Shown one piece after another: positions 20,508 through 28,906 of a DNA stretch of 64,000 bases (position 1 is its first letter; every line of letters starts with the position of its first letter). Source of the stretch: Candidatus Nitrotoga sp. M5 (GTDB taxonomy: Bacteria; Pseudomonadota; Gammaproteobacteria; Burkholderiales; Gallionellaceae). The DNA is taken from contig NZ_CAKMNW010000005.1 in NCBI RefSeq assembly GCF_927904885.1, forward strand, positions 83,636 to 147,635, written 5' to 3'. The notes beneath the pieces were generated by a model. That model searched no databases, had not been told where the DNA came from, and saw only the letters and a program-made list of their open reading frames with translations. The position numbers and the translations under genes are program-made.

Positions 20508-20992
20508 TGGCTAACTATAACTCGCTCTATCAAGAAGTGATCCTTGATCACAACAAAAAACCGCGTAATTTCGGTGCGATTGAACACCCTAGTCATCATG
20601 CGGTAGGACACAATCCGCTGTGTGGCGATCACATCAGCGTGGATGTCGTTCTCGGTGATGAGCGGATTGACAACATTGCATTTCAGGGTGAGGCTTGCGC
20701 AATCTGCAAGGCATCTGCTTCGATGATGACGACAGCTGTCAAGGGTAAGACGCGTGCGGAGGCGGAAACACTGATCCAGGAATTTCTCGCTATGACAACT
20801 GGCAAGCTCTCCCATGAGGCTTGTCCTAACATTGGCAGGCTTGCTGTATTTGCTGGCGTGAGCGATTTACCAACACGTGTTAAATGCGCAATTTTGCCAT
20901 GGCATACCCTGAGTGGCGCCTTTAATGCAGTGGAAACCACATCGACCGAGGCGGAAGAAGATCCTATGCACGCCCCGATCGGGGATGCTTGA
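20507..20992 (+). CDS. sufU: Zinc-dependent sulfurtransferase SufU
   Basis: 161 residues of the IscU/NifU-N fold. It carries the SufU-type insertion (about residues 84-116) between the second and last cysteine motifs, and the PTRVKCAILPWHTL C-terminus. Zinc/sulfur ligands are Cys39 and Asp41 (NPLCGDH), Cys64 (EACAICKAS) and Cys127. SufU takes the persulfide from SufS, a role best known in Gram-positive bacteria; here it occurs in a proteobacterial-style operon. The C-terminal 20 residues are acidic and not conserved. The next ORF overlaps its stop. Confidence 0.93.
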   Translation: MANYNSLYQEVILDHNKKPRNFGAIEHPSHHAVGHNPLCGDHISVDVVLGDERIDNIAFQGEACAICKASASMMTTAVKGKTRAEAETLIQEFLAMTTGKLSHEACPNIGRLAVFAGVSDLPTRVKCAILPWHTLSGAFNAVETTSTEAEEDPMHAPIGDA

Positions 20993-21240
20993 AAATAATA
21001 AACGAACAAATTACAGCTAACGCGGTCATATCCGGTACAGAAATGCAGGTTACTCTGAAAGAACCGTTTCCTTGCTTGGTATATGAAAACCAGCTAAAAA
21101 CCAGTGACGGTATGCAAAAAATGGCTACAAGCAGCATAGTCTTAAGAGAAAGGTTTAGACAAACGGTTATTTATAGCAACCTATTGCTTACGAGATTGGC
21201 AAAGGCGTTAAAAAATGAGGCCTTAACTTTTAAGGAATAG
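20989..21240 (+). CDS. Unrecognised 83-residue protein in the suf operon
   Basis: A short ORF starting with TTG at 20989, overlapping the sufU stop by four bases, and ending two bases before nfu. Its tight fit between two Fe-S genes supports translation. I recognise no family. The product is small, basic toward the C-terminus and mostly polar, with one cysteine (KEPFPCLVYEN). KEPFPCLVYEN is loosely reminiscent of short segments in Nfu-N domains, but I would not assert homology. Its base composition appears more A/T-rich than sufU. It could be a non-coding filler; the absence of stops and exact spacing argue mildly for a gene. Confidence 0.5.
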   Translation: MKIINEQITANAVISGTEMQVTLKEPFPCLVYENQLKTSDGMQKMATSSIVLRERFRQTVIYSNLLLTRLAKALKNEALTFKE

Positions 21241-21242
21241 AA

Positions 21243-21803
21243 ATGCCAAAAATTGCTGAAATAGAAGACACACCCAACCCAAACGCAGTGAAGTTTATGC
21301 TCAAGGAACCACTGACATGGGGGGTATCACACTCGTACGATAATGCCGAGGAGGCCAAGTCCGATACCCTCGCTTCAGCGCTGTTTGATATCGAGCATGT
21401 GACTAATGTATTTTATGTCGATAGCTGCTTGACGGTCACACAGAACGGTAAAGCCCACTGGCCTCAGTTGGCGCGCGAAATTGCCGTGCCACTTCGCGAG
21501 GCACCTTCAGCGGATGCATCTTCGGAAGCGTTGGTTGCGGCGGCGGCAACTGTAATCGCCGGTCTCAGCCCTGAGGATCAGGTGCGCTTCGATAAGATAA
21601 TGGAGATGCTTGACGAAAAAATCCGTCCCTATCTGCGAAGCGACGGCGGTGACTTGCATGTAATTGGCTTCTCAGGCAACTTCCTCAGCGTGCATCTCCA
21701 AGGTGCATGTGGGTCCTGCCCGAGTTCAACATCGACTACGCTCATCAGCATCACAAGTTTACTTCGGACGATTGAGCCAGACATAGAAGTGCTGTCTGTT
21801 TAG
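21243..21803 (+). CDS. Nfu-type Fe-S carrier (Nfu-N plus NifU domain)
   Basis: 186 residues. Residues 1-85 form an Nfu-N domain (IEDTPNPNAVKFML, FDIEHVTNVFYVDSCLTV). After a linker, residues 112-186 form the NifU C-terminal domain with the cluster-binding pair Cys156-X2-Cys159 (GACGSCPSS). Such proteins hold a [4Fe-4S] cluster between two monomers and pass it to target enzymes. The combination of Nfu-N and NifU-C resembles mitochondrial NFU1 rather than E. coli NfuA, which has an A-type N-domain. It is the last gene of the contiguous suf run. Confidence 0.93.
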   Translation: MPKIAEIEDTPNPNAVKFMLKEPLTWGVSHSYDNAEEAKSDTLASALFDIEHVTNVFYVDSCLTVTQNGKAHWPQLAREIAVPLREAPSADASSEALVAAAATVIAGLSPEDQVRFDKIMEMLDEKIRPYLRSDGGDLHVIGFSGNFLSVHLQGACGSCPSSTSTTLISITSLLRTIEPDIEVLSV

Positions 21804-21896
21804 CTTGTAATGTTTATCGCGTTCTGGCTTATTCTTTAATTTGAGTTGGGTATAGAGCCGATAAGCGGGCACTAATTTAAGAACATATTTATATAG

Positions 21897-22070
21897 AGGG
21901 CACCTCCAAAATTCAAGTTTCGTGGCAAAGTACGAGTTAAAAATTTGAGCAAGGCATATATTTGGTATGTAAGCAATAATTTTTTCGAGTAGTGCCGTAT
22001 TGTGATGAAACGGGGTAAGCGGGCAAGCCGAAAAAAGGCTGCATGCAGGATTGGGTTTTTAGAGGTGGCC
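21897..22070 (+). repeat. Dispersed MITE-like repeat, copy B
   Basis: The longest copy, about 174 bp. Left end AGGGCACCTCCAAAATTCAA, right end GGGTTTTTAGAGGTGGCC; the two are imperfect inverted repeats. The core GGTATGTAAGCAATAATTTT matches copies A, C and D. Compared with copy A it carries about 30 extra bases near the right end, including a small AGCC/GGCT hairpin. It fills most of the 315-base gap between nfu and the rhodanese gene and may separate their transcription. Confidence 0.75.
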
Positions 22071-22118
22071 TGGAGTCTGGTAACACTATTTCATCCGTAA
22101 TAACTGGTCGCCACTATT

Positions 22119-22442
22119 ATGCAAACTTTAACTGCACCGGATTTAGCCACATGGCTTTCAGATAAAACGAGAGATAATCCAGTATTACTCGACGTGCGTG
22201 AGCCTTGGGAATTTCAAACCTGCCATATTGATGGATCGTTGACGATGCCGATGAATACCATTCCAGACAGGTTGTCAGAGCTAGATGCGGAGCAGCCTAT
22301 TGTCTGTATTTGCCATCACGGAATGCGGAGTATGCAGATTGCGGTTTTTTTAGAACAGAATGGTTTTACTCAGGTTAGCAACTTGATAGGCGGCGTCCAT
22401 GCTTGGGCTCAGCAAGTCGATAACACAATGCCAGCATATTAA
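22119..22442 (+). CDS. Single-domain rhodanese (sulfurtransferase)
   Basis: 107 residues, one rhodanese domain. It shows LLDVREPWEFQTCHIDGS, the N-terminal signature, and the active-site loop CHHGMRS with Cys65 as the persulfide carrier. Such proteins move sulfane sulfur between donors and acceptors. The size is like GlpE or PspE without a signal peptide, so it is cytoplasmic. It follows the suf operon across repeat B and precedes a Rieske protein, which suggests a shared role in sulfur and redox handling (inference). Confidence 0.93.
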   Translation: MQTLTAPDLATWLSDKTRDNPVLLDVREPWEFQTCHIDGSLTMPMNTIPDRLSELDAEQPIVCICHHGMRSMQIAVFLEQNGFTQVSNLIGGVHAWAQQVDNTMPAY

Positions 22443-22564
22443 GTCAAATATGGCTCCTTTTGAAGAGCAAGTTGCGGCAACATCTTTATACATTCTAGAC
22501 TTGCTACGTAGTTAAGTATCAAGCACGAAATTAGCACATAGAAACTATTAAAAATGGAGTTGCA

Positions 22565-22885
22565 ATGACTGATTGGGTGAAGGTGGCGCAAGTAGGTGAA
22601 CTCGCACCAGGCGAGTGGCGAGTCGTGGATCTTGATGGCGCGCAGGCTGTGGTATTCAATCTTGAAGACCAATATTATGCCATTGAAGACGTTTGCACTC
22701 ATGATTCCGGACAACTTACTGGCGGTACAGTAGAAGGAGACCAGATTATTTGCCCACGCCACGGCGCGCGTTTCTGCATTCGCACTGGTGAAGCATTAAC
22801 TGCGCCTGCGTACGAACCGACCGCCACTTTCCCTGTGCGCATTGAAAATGACGAGATTCAAGTACGCGACAACCGCTGGGATTGA
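22565..22885 (+). CDS. Rieske [2Fe-2S] ferredoxin
   Basis: 106 residues, a soluble Rieske ferredoxin. The cluster ligands are Cys44 and His46 (VCTHDSG) and Cys63 and His66 (CPRHGARF). There is no signal peptide and no oxygenase domain, so it resembles ferredoxin subunits of ring-hydroxylating dioxygenases or NirD-like proteins. In the Fe-S gene cluster it may act as a general electron donor. A GGAG lies five to six bases before the ATG. Confidence 0.93.
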   Translation: MTDWVKVAQVGELAPGEWRVVDLDGAQAVVFNLEDQYYAIEDVCTHDSGQLTGGTVEGDQIICPRHGARFCIRTGEALTAPAYEPTATFPVRIENDEIQVRDNRWD

Positions 22886-23027
22886 TTTAAGCGTTGCTCG
22901 ATTGCATACCAGCGGCTGATAAATCAGTGTTCAGCTTTAAGTGGCACAACGCTTAAGATTATGACGAAGGAGTTGTGAAGAAAAATTCACTGCAAAAAGT
23001 CGAATAATTGTTTGATAGAGGTCAACA

Positions 23028-23612
23028 TTGACAGAAAAAGCACAGATGTCAGAGCAACAGTTTACCGAGCAAGACTGGCGTCGGCTTCTGGTGAGTTTGG
23101 GGGAAAACCCCGATAGAGCGGGCTTGGTTGAAACTCCGTCTCGCCTTGTGACTGCCTGGAAGCACTGGACTTCTGGATATACACAAGATCCGGCAGAACT
23201 TTTGAAAGTATTTGAAGATGGGGCAGAGGAGTACAACGAACTCATTGTGATACGAGGCATTCCTGTCTATAGTCATTGTGAGCATCATCTCGCACCTTTT
23301 TTTGGCAAAGCCACGATCGGCTACGTTCCTAACGGAAAAATAGTGGGTTTATCTAAGTTGACGCGCTTGGTCAATTGTTTTTCCAGGCGGTTACAAGTAC
23401 AAGAGCGGCTTACCATTCAAATTGCCAACGCCTTGATGACGAATCTGGAGCCGAAAGCAGTGGGCGTAGTTATTCGCTGTCGGCACATGTGTATGGAAAG
23501 CCGCGGCATTAGCACCGAGGGAGAAGAGACTGTCACGTCATCTATGCTCGGCGAACTTCAACCAAATCTGGCGTTGCGCACGGAGTTTCTTGATTTAGCG
23601 CGTGGGGCATAA
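23028..23612 (+). CDS. folE: GTP cyclohydrolase I FolE
   Basis: Converts GTP to 7,8-dihydroneopterin triphosphate, the first step toward folate and queuosine-type products. 194 residues from TTG 23028, which GAGG precedes by seven bases; an ATG at 23046 has no such site. Zinc ligands are Cys84 and His87 (YSHCEHHLAPF) and Cys155 (CRHMCMESRG). SMLGELQ near the C-terminus is typical. It is followed by iscS with 18 bases between, so the two are probably co-transcribed. Confidence 0.96.
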   Translation: MTEKAQMSEQQFTEQDWRRLLVSLGENPDRAGLVETPSRLVTAWKHWTSGYTQDPAELLKVFEDGAEEYNELIVIRGIPVYSHCEHHLAPFFGKATIGYVPNGKIVGLSKLTRLVNCFSRRLQVQERLTIQIANALMTNLEPKAVGVVIRCRHMCMESRGISTEGEETVTSSMLGELQPNLALRTEFLDLARGA

Positions 23613-23630
23613 TTTGAATCAAAAATTAAA

Positions 23631-24806
23631 ATGAGTCTGCACTTCCCAATTTACCTGGACTATTCAGCAACCACACCAGTTGATCCACGCGTTGCTGAAG
23701 CAATGATTCCTTATTTATCAGAGAGCTTCGGCAATCCGGCAAGCCCTCATATCTTCGGCCAGATAGCGAACGAGGCGGTGGAACGTGCTCGTGAACAGGT
23801 GGCAGCCCTCGTGAACGCTGATCCTAAAGAAATCGTCTGGACTTCGGGTGCGACTGAGTCCAACAATCTGGCGTTGAAGGGGGCGGCACTTTTTTACGAG
23901 AATAAGGGCAAGCACATTGTCACAATGAAAGCTGAGCATAAGGCGGTGCTCGATACTGTGCGCGAACTGGAGCGGCAAGGATTTTCTGCAACTTACCTCG
24001 ATTCTGAACCGAACGGTCTACTCGATCTGGATAAATTAAAAGCGGCATTGCGTCCTGATACCATCATTGTTTCAATAATGTATGTCAACAATGAAATTGG
24101 TGTGATTCAAGACATTGCAGCGATTGGTGAAATATGCCGTGAGCGCGGCATCCTGTTTCATGTTGATGCGGTTCAGGCCGCTGGAAAAATAGTGATAGAT
24201 TTGCTGCGCTTAAAAGTTGACCTGATGTCGTTTTCCGCACACAAAATTTACGGCCCGAAAGGCATAGGCGCTTTGTATGTGCGGCGCAAGCCACGAGTGC
24301 GTCTGGAAGCACAGATGCATGGTGGCGGGCATGAACGTGGCATGCGTTCAGGCACTCTGGCGACACACCAGATCGTTGGCATGGGTGAAGCGTTTCGCAT
24401 AGCCCACAAGGAAATGGCAACAGAGAACGAACGCATTCGCATGCTACGTGACAGCTTGTGGCATGGCCTATCCAGTATAGGTGACGTGTACCTGAACGGC
24501 GACATTAAGCAACGCGTATCGCACAATCTGAATGTCAGTTTCAATTATGTGGATGGTGACTCGTTGACTAAGGCGATCACTGAAATTGCAGTGTCCAGCG
24601 GGTCTGCCTGCACTTCGGCAAGCTTGGAACCGTCCTATGTGCTGCGCAGCTTGGGGTGTAGCGATGAATTGGCACGCAGCTCGATTCGGTTCACGGTGGG
24701 GCGTTTTACCACCGAGGAGGAGGTAAACTTCACGATAGAACTGCTGCAGAATAAAATTAGCAAGTTACGCGATGAAAAAAAGCTCACCATCATGGTTCCT
24801 CAATAA
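23631..24806 (+). CDS. iscS: Cysteine desulfurase IscS
   Basis: 391 residues, a group I PLP cysteine desulfurase. PLP lysine Lys205 sits in [11 protein letters not shown] and the mobile-loop Cys327 in [10 protein letters not shown], unlike the fixed loop of SufS at 19248. [14 protein letters not shown] at the N-terminus is standard. IscS supplies sulfur for Fe-S clusters, tRNA thiolation and cofactors. No iscU, hscA, hscB or fdx accompanies it, so the cluster contains two desulfurases but only a SUF scaffold. IscS may mainly serve tRNA and cofactor thiolation here (inference). Confidence 0.96.
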   Translation: MSLHFPIYLDYSATTPVDPRVAEAMIPYLSESFGNPASPHIFGQIANEAVERAREQVAALVNADPKEIVWTSGATESNNLALKGAALFYENKGKHIVTMKAEHKAVLDTVRELERQGFSATYLDSEPNGLLDLDKLKAALRPDTIIVSIMYVNNEIGVIQDIAAIGEICRERGILFHVDAVQAAGKIVIDLLRLKVDLMSFSAHKIYGPKGIGALYVRRKPRVRLEAQMHGGGHERGMRSGTLATHQIVGMGEAFRIAHKEMATENERIRMLRDSLWHGLSSIGDVYLNGDIKQRVSHNLNVSFNYVDGDSLTKAITEIAVSSGSACTSASLEPSYVLRSLGCSDELARSSIRFTVGRFTTEEEVNFTIELLQNKISKLRDEKKLTIMVPQ

Positions 24807-24875
24807 ATTCAAAATCTTAATCGAGAAATCCTGCGCCTGAATTGATGGTCGTGGGGTGAATAAAGAGGTTGCACA

Positions 24876-25388
24876 ATGAAAAATCATAATCTGTGGCGCA
24901 CACTTTCAAACCGTTGGTTATATCTGGCTGGGACGTTGGTCATCTCCGGTGTGTTCGGCACAGCGCTTTATCTGCAATATGTTCTGCATCAGGACCCTTG
25001 TCCTTTATGCATGGTTCAGCGTTTCATCTTCATTGCGATGTTGGTGCTGTTCGCTATTGCCACTTTGCATAACCCCAAACGTGGCGGGTCGAAAGTGTAC
25101 GGGGCATTGATAACACTGCTGGCGGTGGGCGGCATGAGCACTGCTAGTCGCCATATATGGCTTCAGAATTTGCCCAAAGACCAAGTGCCTGCCTGCGGTC
25201 CAGGCTTGGAGTACATGCTGGGCAACTTTCCTATGTCAGAAGTGTGGCAGGAACTCATGCAAGGCTCCGGCGAATGTGCTGCCAAAGGTTGGACTTTCCT
25301 TAGCTTGGGCATTCCACAATGGTCCTTGTTATTGTATGTTCTTTTGGGTGCGTGGGCGGTGATGATTGCACTGAGAAAACCAATCTAA
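24876..25388 (+). CDS. dsbB: Disulfide bond formation protein DsbB
   Basis: 170 residues with four predicted membrane helices. The first periplasmic cysteine pair is Cys42/Cys45 (DPCPLC) and the second is Cys107/Cys134 (VPACGPGLEYM, GSGEC). DsbB reoxidises periplasmic DsbA and passes the electrons to ubiquinone. The gene stands 70 bases after iscS with its own ribosome-binding region (AGAGG). In the 254-base gap after it, a 23-codon ORF (25470-25541) has a Shine-Dalgarno but no recognisable content. Confidence 0.95.
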   Translation: MKNHNLWRTLSNRWLYLAGTLVISGVFGTALYLQYVLHQDPCPLCMVQRFIFIAMLVLFAIATLHNPKRGGSKVYGALITLLAVGGMSTASRHIWLQNLPKDQVPACGPGLEYMLGNFPMSEVWQELMQGSGECAAKGWTFLSLGIPQWSLLLYVLLGAWAVMIALRKPI

Positions 25389-25642
25389 CGCCTCCAGCCA
25401 ATAATGCAGTCATACCTGCATCGAGCAGTTAAATATTCCCGTGTCCATCGAAACATGAGAAGGATGATCATGAACAATCTTGCTCCATTTGTTCAATTGA
25501 AGGGTATCTACAGCGCGGAATTTGTAACCAGCTCATTTTAAATAAACGTTTAATCGAGGCTCCATTCATTACTTCTACTTAACATTTGCAAGTGTTTTTT
25601 TAATTTTTTAACTTTTTATCAAGACTAACCAAAGGAACCCAA

Positions 25643-26125
25643 ATGTCAAAACAATGGACAACCCCACCCGAAATGCAGATTGATCCTAAGAAAAAATTCA
25701 CAGCTACCGTGGTGACCGAGCATGGAAACATTGTGATCGAGCTTTACCCGCAACATGCTCCTAAAACCGTAAATAACTTTGTTTTCTTGGCGCGAGAGGG
25801 TTTCTACGATGGCCTCCTCTTCCATCGTGTGATCGGAGACTTTATGATTCAGGGTGGCGACCCAACTGGTAGCGGGCGAGGCGGACCAGGCTACAAGTTT
25901 GAAGATGAAACCAGTGGCAATCCGCTCAAACATGGCGCCGGATCTCTCTCCATGGCAAACTCAGGCCCCAACAGCAATGGTAGCCAATTCTTTATTACCC
26001 ACAGCCCCCAGAACCACTTGAATGGCAAGCACACGGTATTTGGCAAAGTTATCGATGGCATGGATGCGGTCAATTCCGTTAGCCAAGGTGATGTGATGAC
26101 TAAAGTGGAAATTAGCGAAGAGTAA
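25643..26125 (+). CDS. ppiB: Cyclophilin-type peptidyl-prolyl isomerase
   Basis: 160 residues, cytoplasmic cyclophilin. The catalytic core shows [39 protein letters not shown] and [12 protein letters not shown]. It speeds cis-trans isomerisation at proline bonds during protein folding. No signal peptide is present, which favours PpiB over periplasmic PpiA, although a short N-terminal extension of about 20 residues precedes the core. It is a monocistronic unit. A 14-bp imperfect inverted repeat (26146-26183) follows the stop but lacks a T-run. Confidence 0.95.
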   Translation: MSKQWTTPPEMQIDPKKKFTATVVTEHGNIVIELYPQHAPKTVNNFVFLAREGFYDGLLFHRVIGDFMIQGGDPTGSGRGGPGYKFEDETSGNPLKHGAGSLSMANSGPNSNGSQFFITHSPQNHLNGKHTVFGKVIDGMDAVNSVSQGDVMTKVEISEE

Positions 26126-26378
26126 AGCGCTAGAGGAACGACTGGAGATTGAAAACTGGTTACCTGTTGCCAGTTTCCAATCTGCACGACTAAAAGGCAT
26201 GGAGATCCAGAATTATAATATTTAACGATTGAGCTTAGATCGTTCAGCGAGCCACGAACTAATCCGTTTGTTGGGCGAACCTATTTGTTCACAAATGTTA
26301 CGCAAATCTCTCCCAAATCCGACTTAGAATCGAAGATTTCAAGCGTATCTACTTTACCTTAGTAAACTATTCAGGTCG

Positions 26379-26900
26379 TTAATCTGAAAAACATAATTTT
26401 CCCTTGAATTTCATGGTGATGCCACCCATGCAGTTAAATTTACCCTTGATTATAATTCCATGTTCATTCGTGATACCTACAAATGCTCCACGTGCCGTGC
26501 TTGGATCGGGAATGGATTTCTCAATAAACGAAAATGAGATTGGCCCGCCTGGTGATCCTGCGGGGCAAGATCCGGTAACTAATGGGTTTTCAAGAAAGCT
26601 TGTATCGAATGTAACTTGTGCTTGAGCTTCTTCATCTGATGTCTTATTATCACAAACCATTGTATGTTTGAAGTCCGGGCCACCAAAGGCCTGTGGGTCG
26701 CCTTTAAGTGCGCACTTAAGTTTTTCACCACCAAAATTTACAGCAGCAACACCTAGTGTGGAGCCATCTGGCTGAGCGTTATTAGTGATACTACCTTTTG
26801 CATCAAAACATTTTGACGCTGCTAATGCATTACCTGAAAAAAAAGAAGCCGTTGTAATGATTAATACTGTACCTAACAGACTTGATGGTTTTTTTAGCAT
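26379..26900 (-). CDS. Exported protein of unknown function with six cysteines
   Basis: 173 residues beginning with a clear Sec signal peptide that ends with GNALA-AS near residue 28. The mature protein has six cysteines spread along its length (SKCFD, KLKCA, MVCDN, GSCPA, FNCMG, KLCFS), enough for three disulfide bonds, which fits DsbA/DsbB-dependent folding in the periplasm. It is rich in Gly, Phe and Lys near the end. I recognise no family. It is flanked by gene-poor A/T-rich DNA, suggesting accessory origin. Confidence 0.75.
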   Translation of the reverse strand: MLKKPSSLLGTVLIITTASFFSGNALAASKCFDAKGSITNNAQPDGSTLGVAAVNFGGEKLKCALKGDPQAFGGPDFKHTMVCDNKTSDEEAQAQVTFDTSFLENPLVTGSCPAGSPGGPISFSFIEKSIPDPSTARGAFVGITNEHGIIIKGKFNCMGGITMKFKGKLCFSD

Positions 26901-27302
26901 ATCAATACCTCAAAAAAATATTTTTTGTAAAGAAAAGGGACCAGGTCTTGTAATCATGTATTTATGATATTTTCTGAGCGATCCACGTTACGTGGTTGTG
27001 AAAATTCATAGAAAAAATGGATTATTTCTACCCGTTTGCGCGATTTCTTCTTTCATAAAATTCGGTCGCTTGATTGTGGCACACAGCCTCCGAAAACTGT
27101 GAAAAAAGAGCCGAGACTAGATTTTCTAACTGTGGTAATAACCGTTTCGTACTTTTTACTTCCTGACTCATTGCGATTTCGGATCAGTGACTACGCCTTA
27201 CAGTTACGGACTCAAAGGTTGTATCTATTTAAAAGCCCGCAGTAGAAAAACTCGATTCCATTTGAAATGGCTTGAGACGCCTTAGCTATTTCCATCGCCA
27301 TT

Positions 27303-27386
27303 TCAGCAATGACAGGCTTGGCACTCCCTTTTTACTTCCTCTTCATCTGAAGTACGACTAGGGACAAGTTTTCTCTCTTCAAGCAT
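27303..27386 (-). CDS. Possible 27-residue peptide ending in a CxxCxC motif
   Basis: ATG at 27386 on the minus strand with GGAGG seven bases upstream. The peptide is highly charged (LEERKLVPSRTSDEEEVKRE) and ends in CQACHC. The three closely spaced cysteines could bind metal. It is too short for composition tests and has no recognisable homologue, so translation is uncertain. Confidence 0.25.
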   Translation of the reverse strand: MLEERKLVPSRTSDEEEVKRECQACHC

Positions 27387-27528
27387 GTTGCAACCTCCGT
27401 TTCTATAGAATTAGTATTAAGAATAATCAATAGTGTTGCATTTTATAAAAAGCATATATCGTGCCAATACTTAAAATTAACTAATAATTTGATTTTAAGT
27501 AGCTATTGTTAATTATATAAATAAGGGG

Positions 27529-27640
27529 TGGGTCATATTGCACCCATCAAAATGGCCGATAAAGAAGATTTATACGCCTGAAAAGCGCTACAGTAAAGGA
27601 GTGTGTTTGATTGACCCACTTTTGGGTCATAGTTGACCCA
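27529..27640. promoter_or_regulatory. Array of TGACCCA/TGGGTCA half-sites
   Basis: Three alternating 7-bp half-sites, TGACCCA, TGGGTCA and TGACCCA, lie at 27612-27640 with 4-base spacers (CTTT and TAGT). Each adjacent pair is therefore a perfect palindrome. A fourth half-site, TGGGTCA, is at 27529-27535. The arrangement is like a cooperative operator, but no gene starts within 400 bases on the plus strand, and the regulator is unknown. Confidence 0.4.
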
Positions 27641-28117
27641 GGCATACATTCAAGTGGCTATAGAGGGAAATGCGGATGACTGAAAGGGGGCACATAAATG
27701 AAAAAATGAAGTGGGAGGCAGGTCTGAATGGCGCGAAAATAATGGTCTTCAGCGTTTCTAAAGCAACAACTTAAATCAGTATTGGCGCGGATTTCATAGC
27801 AGTTTAATCTTGCTAATAGGTTTAACTTAGTAGTATTCAAGTCTTGTAATCAGGAATTTTTGAGCGAAGTTTTATAGATTGCTCTACTTGTTCCCCCGCT
27901 AAATCAAATGATACAACCTGTCGACTGATTCCATTCTGAGTGGTCCTACCATAAGTGCCCGTATTAAATTTTGGTGCTCTATTACAATACCTGAATCCGC
28001 TGTAGTTCTGCGGTGTGGTTTACTGAAGCGTTGTCTGGTTTGAAAAAGATGCCTTACCTGTGTTTAAATATAGCTTGCAACGGACGCATATTCTAAAATA
28101 ATCAGGGGAAAAAACTA

Positions 28118-28402
28118 ATGGCACTAGTAGCTAATGCACGTCATATTTTGGTAGAAACAGAAGAGCAATGTAACAGCCTGAAGGATGAAATTAGTAATGG
28201 CGCAGAATTTTCAGACCTGGCCGCGAAACATTCAAAATGCCCATCCGGAAAACAAGGTGGAGATTTAGGTGAGTTTGGTCCAGGGCAAATGGTCAAAGAG
28301 TTTGATGAAGTGGTTTTTAGTGCCCCCATTGGTGAAGTGCAAGGTCCTGTTAGAACGCAGTTTGGCTATCATCTGCTTGAAGTAACAAAACGTAGCGACT
28401 AG
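28118..28402 (+). CDS. ppiC: Parvulin-type peptidyl-prolyl isomerase
   Basis: 94 residues, a single cytoplasmic parvulin domain. It shows ARHILVETEEQCNSLK, KHSKCPSGKQGGDLGEFGPGQMV, FDEVVFSAPIGEV and GPVRTQFGYHLLEV, all conserved in PpiC. It is the second prolyl isomerase in the window, of an unrelated fold from the cyclophilin 2 kb upstream. AGGGG precedes the ATG by about 9 bases. A canonical terminator follows directly. Confidence 0.95.
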   Translation: MALVANARHILVETEEQCNSLKDEISNGAEFSDLAAKHSKCPSGKQGGDLGEFGPGQMVKEFDEVVFSAPIGEVQGPVRTQFGYHLLEVTKRSD

Positions 28403-28426
28403 ACAGATACAGGTCTGATCGCTGCT

Positions 28427-28454
28427 AAAGGGAGCTGACAGGCTCCCTTTTTTT
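28427..28454 (+). terminator. Intrinsic terminator of the parvulin gene
   Basis: A 9-bp stem (AAAGGGAGC and GCTCCCTTT) with loop TGACAG, running into a further four T. Rho-independent, 25 bases after the stop codon. Confidence 0.92.
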
Positions 28455-28906
28455 GCATAATTTTCTAGAGTAACACGTAACCAATAGCGATTTCGGACCC
28501 ACTGGTAATCATATTAAAATGGTTGTTAAAAGAGGCTTATGAAAAAAATTCGGTCTCAGTACATTTCGGACAAGTGTGCTTACTCATCTACTTCACAGTA
28601 ACTGTTCTAATACTCCGATCCTCGATTGCATTTACTTGAAAAAAATATTTTTCCTGCTTTTGGTTTGACAAAAGTCCATTTTTTTGATTCTTGTTGGTAT
28701 GCGGCGACACCCACCATATCCCTGTTTGGAACGAAAATAGGGATTTTGATTTGATGAATTTAATAAAGCAGTTTTACAATTTTGAGTTTTTTACAGCCTC
28801 AATGCCAGCCATAACGGGTGGCTTGGAGCATGGAAGGCACGACAGACGCGGAAAATCTTCCAAATTTATGGCGCTTGTTAGCCAAAATACATTTCCCGAA
28901 ATACAT
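28455..28906. other. Spacer without recognised gene
   Basis: 452 A/T-rich bases between the parvulin terminator and a small exported-protein gene on the other strand. An open frame of 89 codons at 28691-28960 lacks a Shine-Dalgarno and runs into the converging gene. I see nothing else that I can support. Confidence 0.4.

Larger units (their letters stand above)
26901..28117. other. A/T-rich gene-poor region of 1.2 kb
   Basis: No convincing full gene on either strand. It contains an array of TGACCCA half-sites (27529-27640, listed separately) and a tiny minus-strand ORF at 27303-27386 (27 codons, ending CQACHC) with a good GGAGG seven bases before its ATG. The 12-mer GTCTTGTAATCA occurs at 26945 and again at 27841. 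The two longest remaining ORFs (69 and 60 codons) have no start signal or protein-like composition. Confidence 0.5.

Noticed and set aside
25470..25541. 23-codon ORF with a Shine-Dalgarno between dsbB and the cyclophilin gene
   Set aside because: Too short and without recognisable content; the spacing could be chance in a 254-base gap.
26146..26183. 14-bp imperfect inverted repeat after the cyclophilin gene
   Set aside because: No T-run on either strand, so I did not call it an intrinsic terminator.
26945..27852. 12-mer GTCTTGTAATCA present at 26945 and 27841
   Set aside because: Flanks diverge; one short match in A/T-rich DNA is weak evidence for a repeat.
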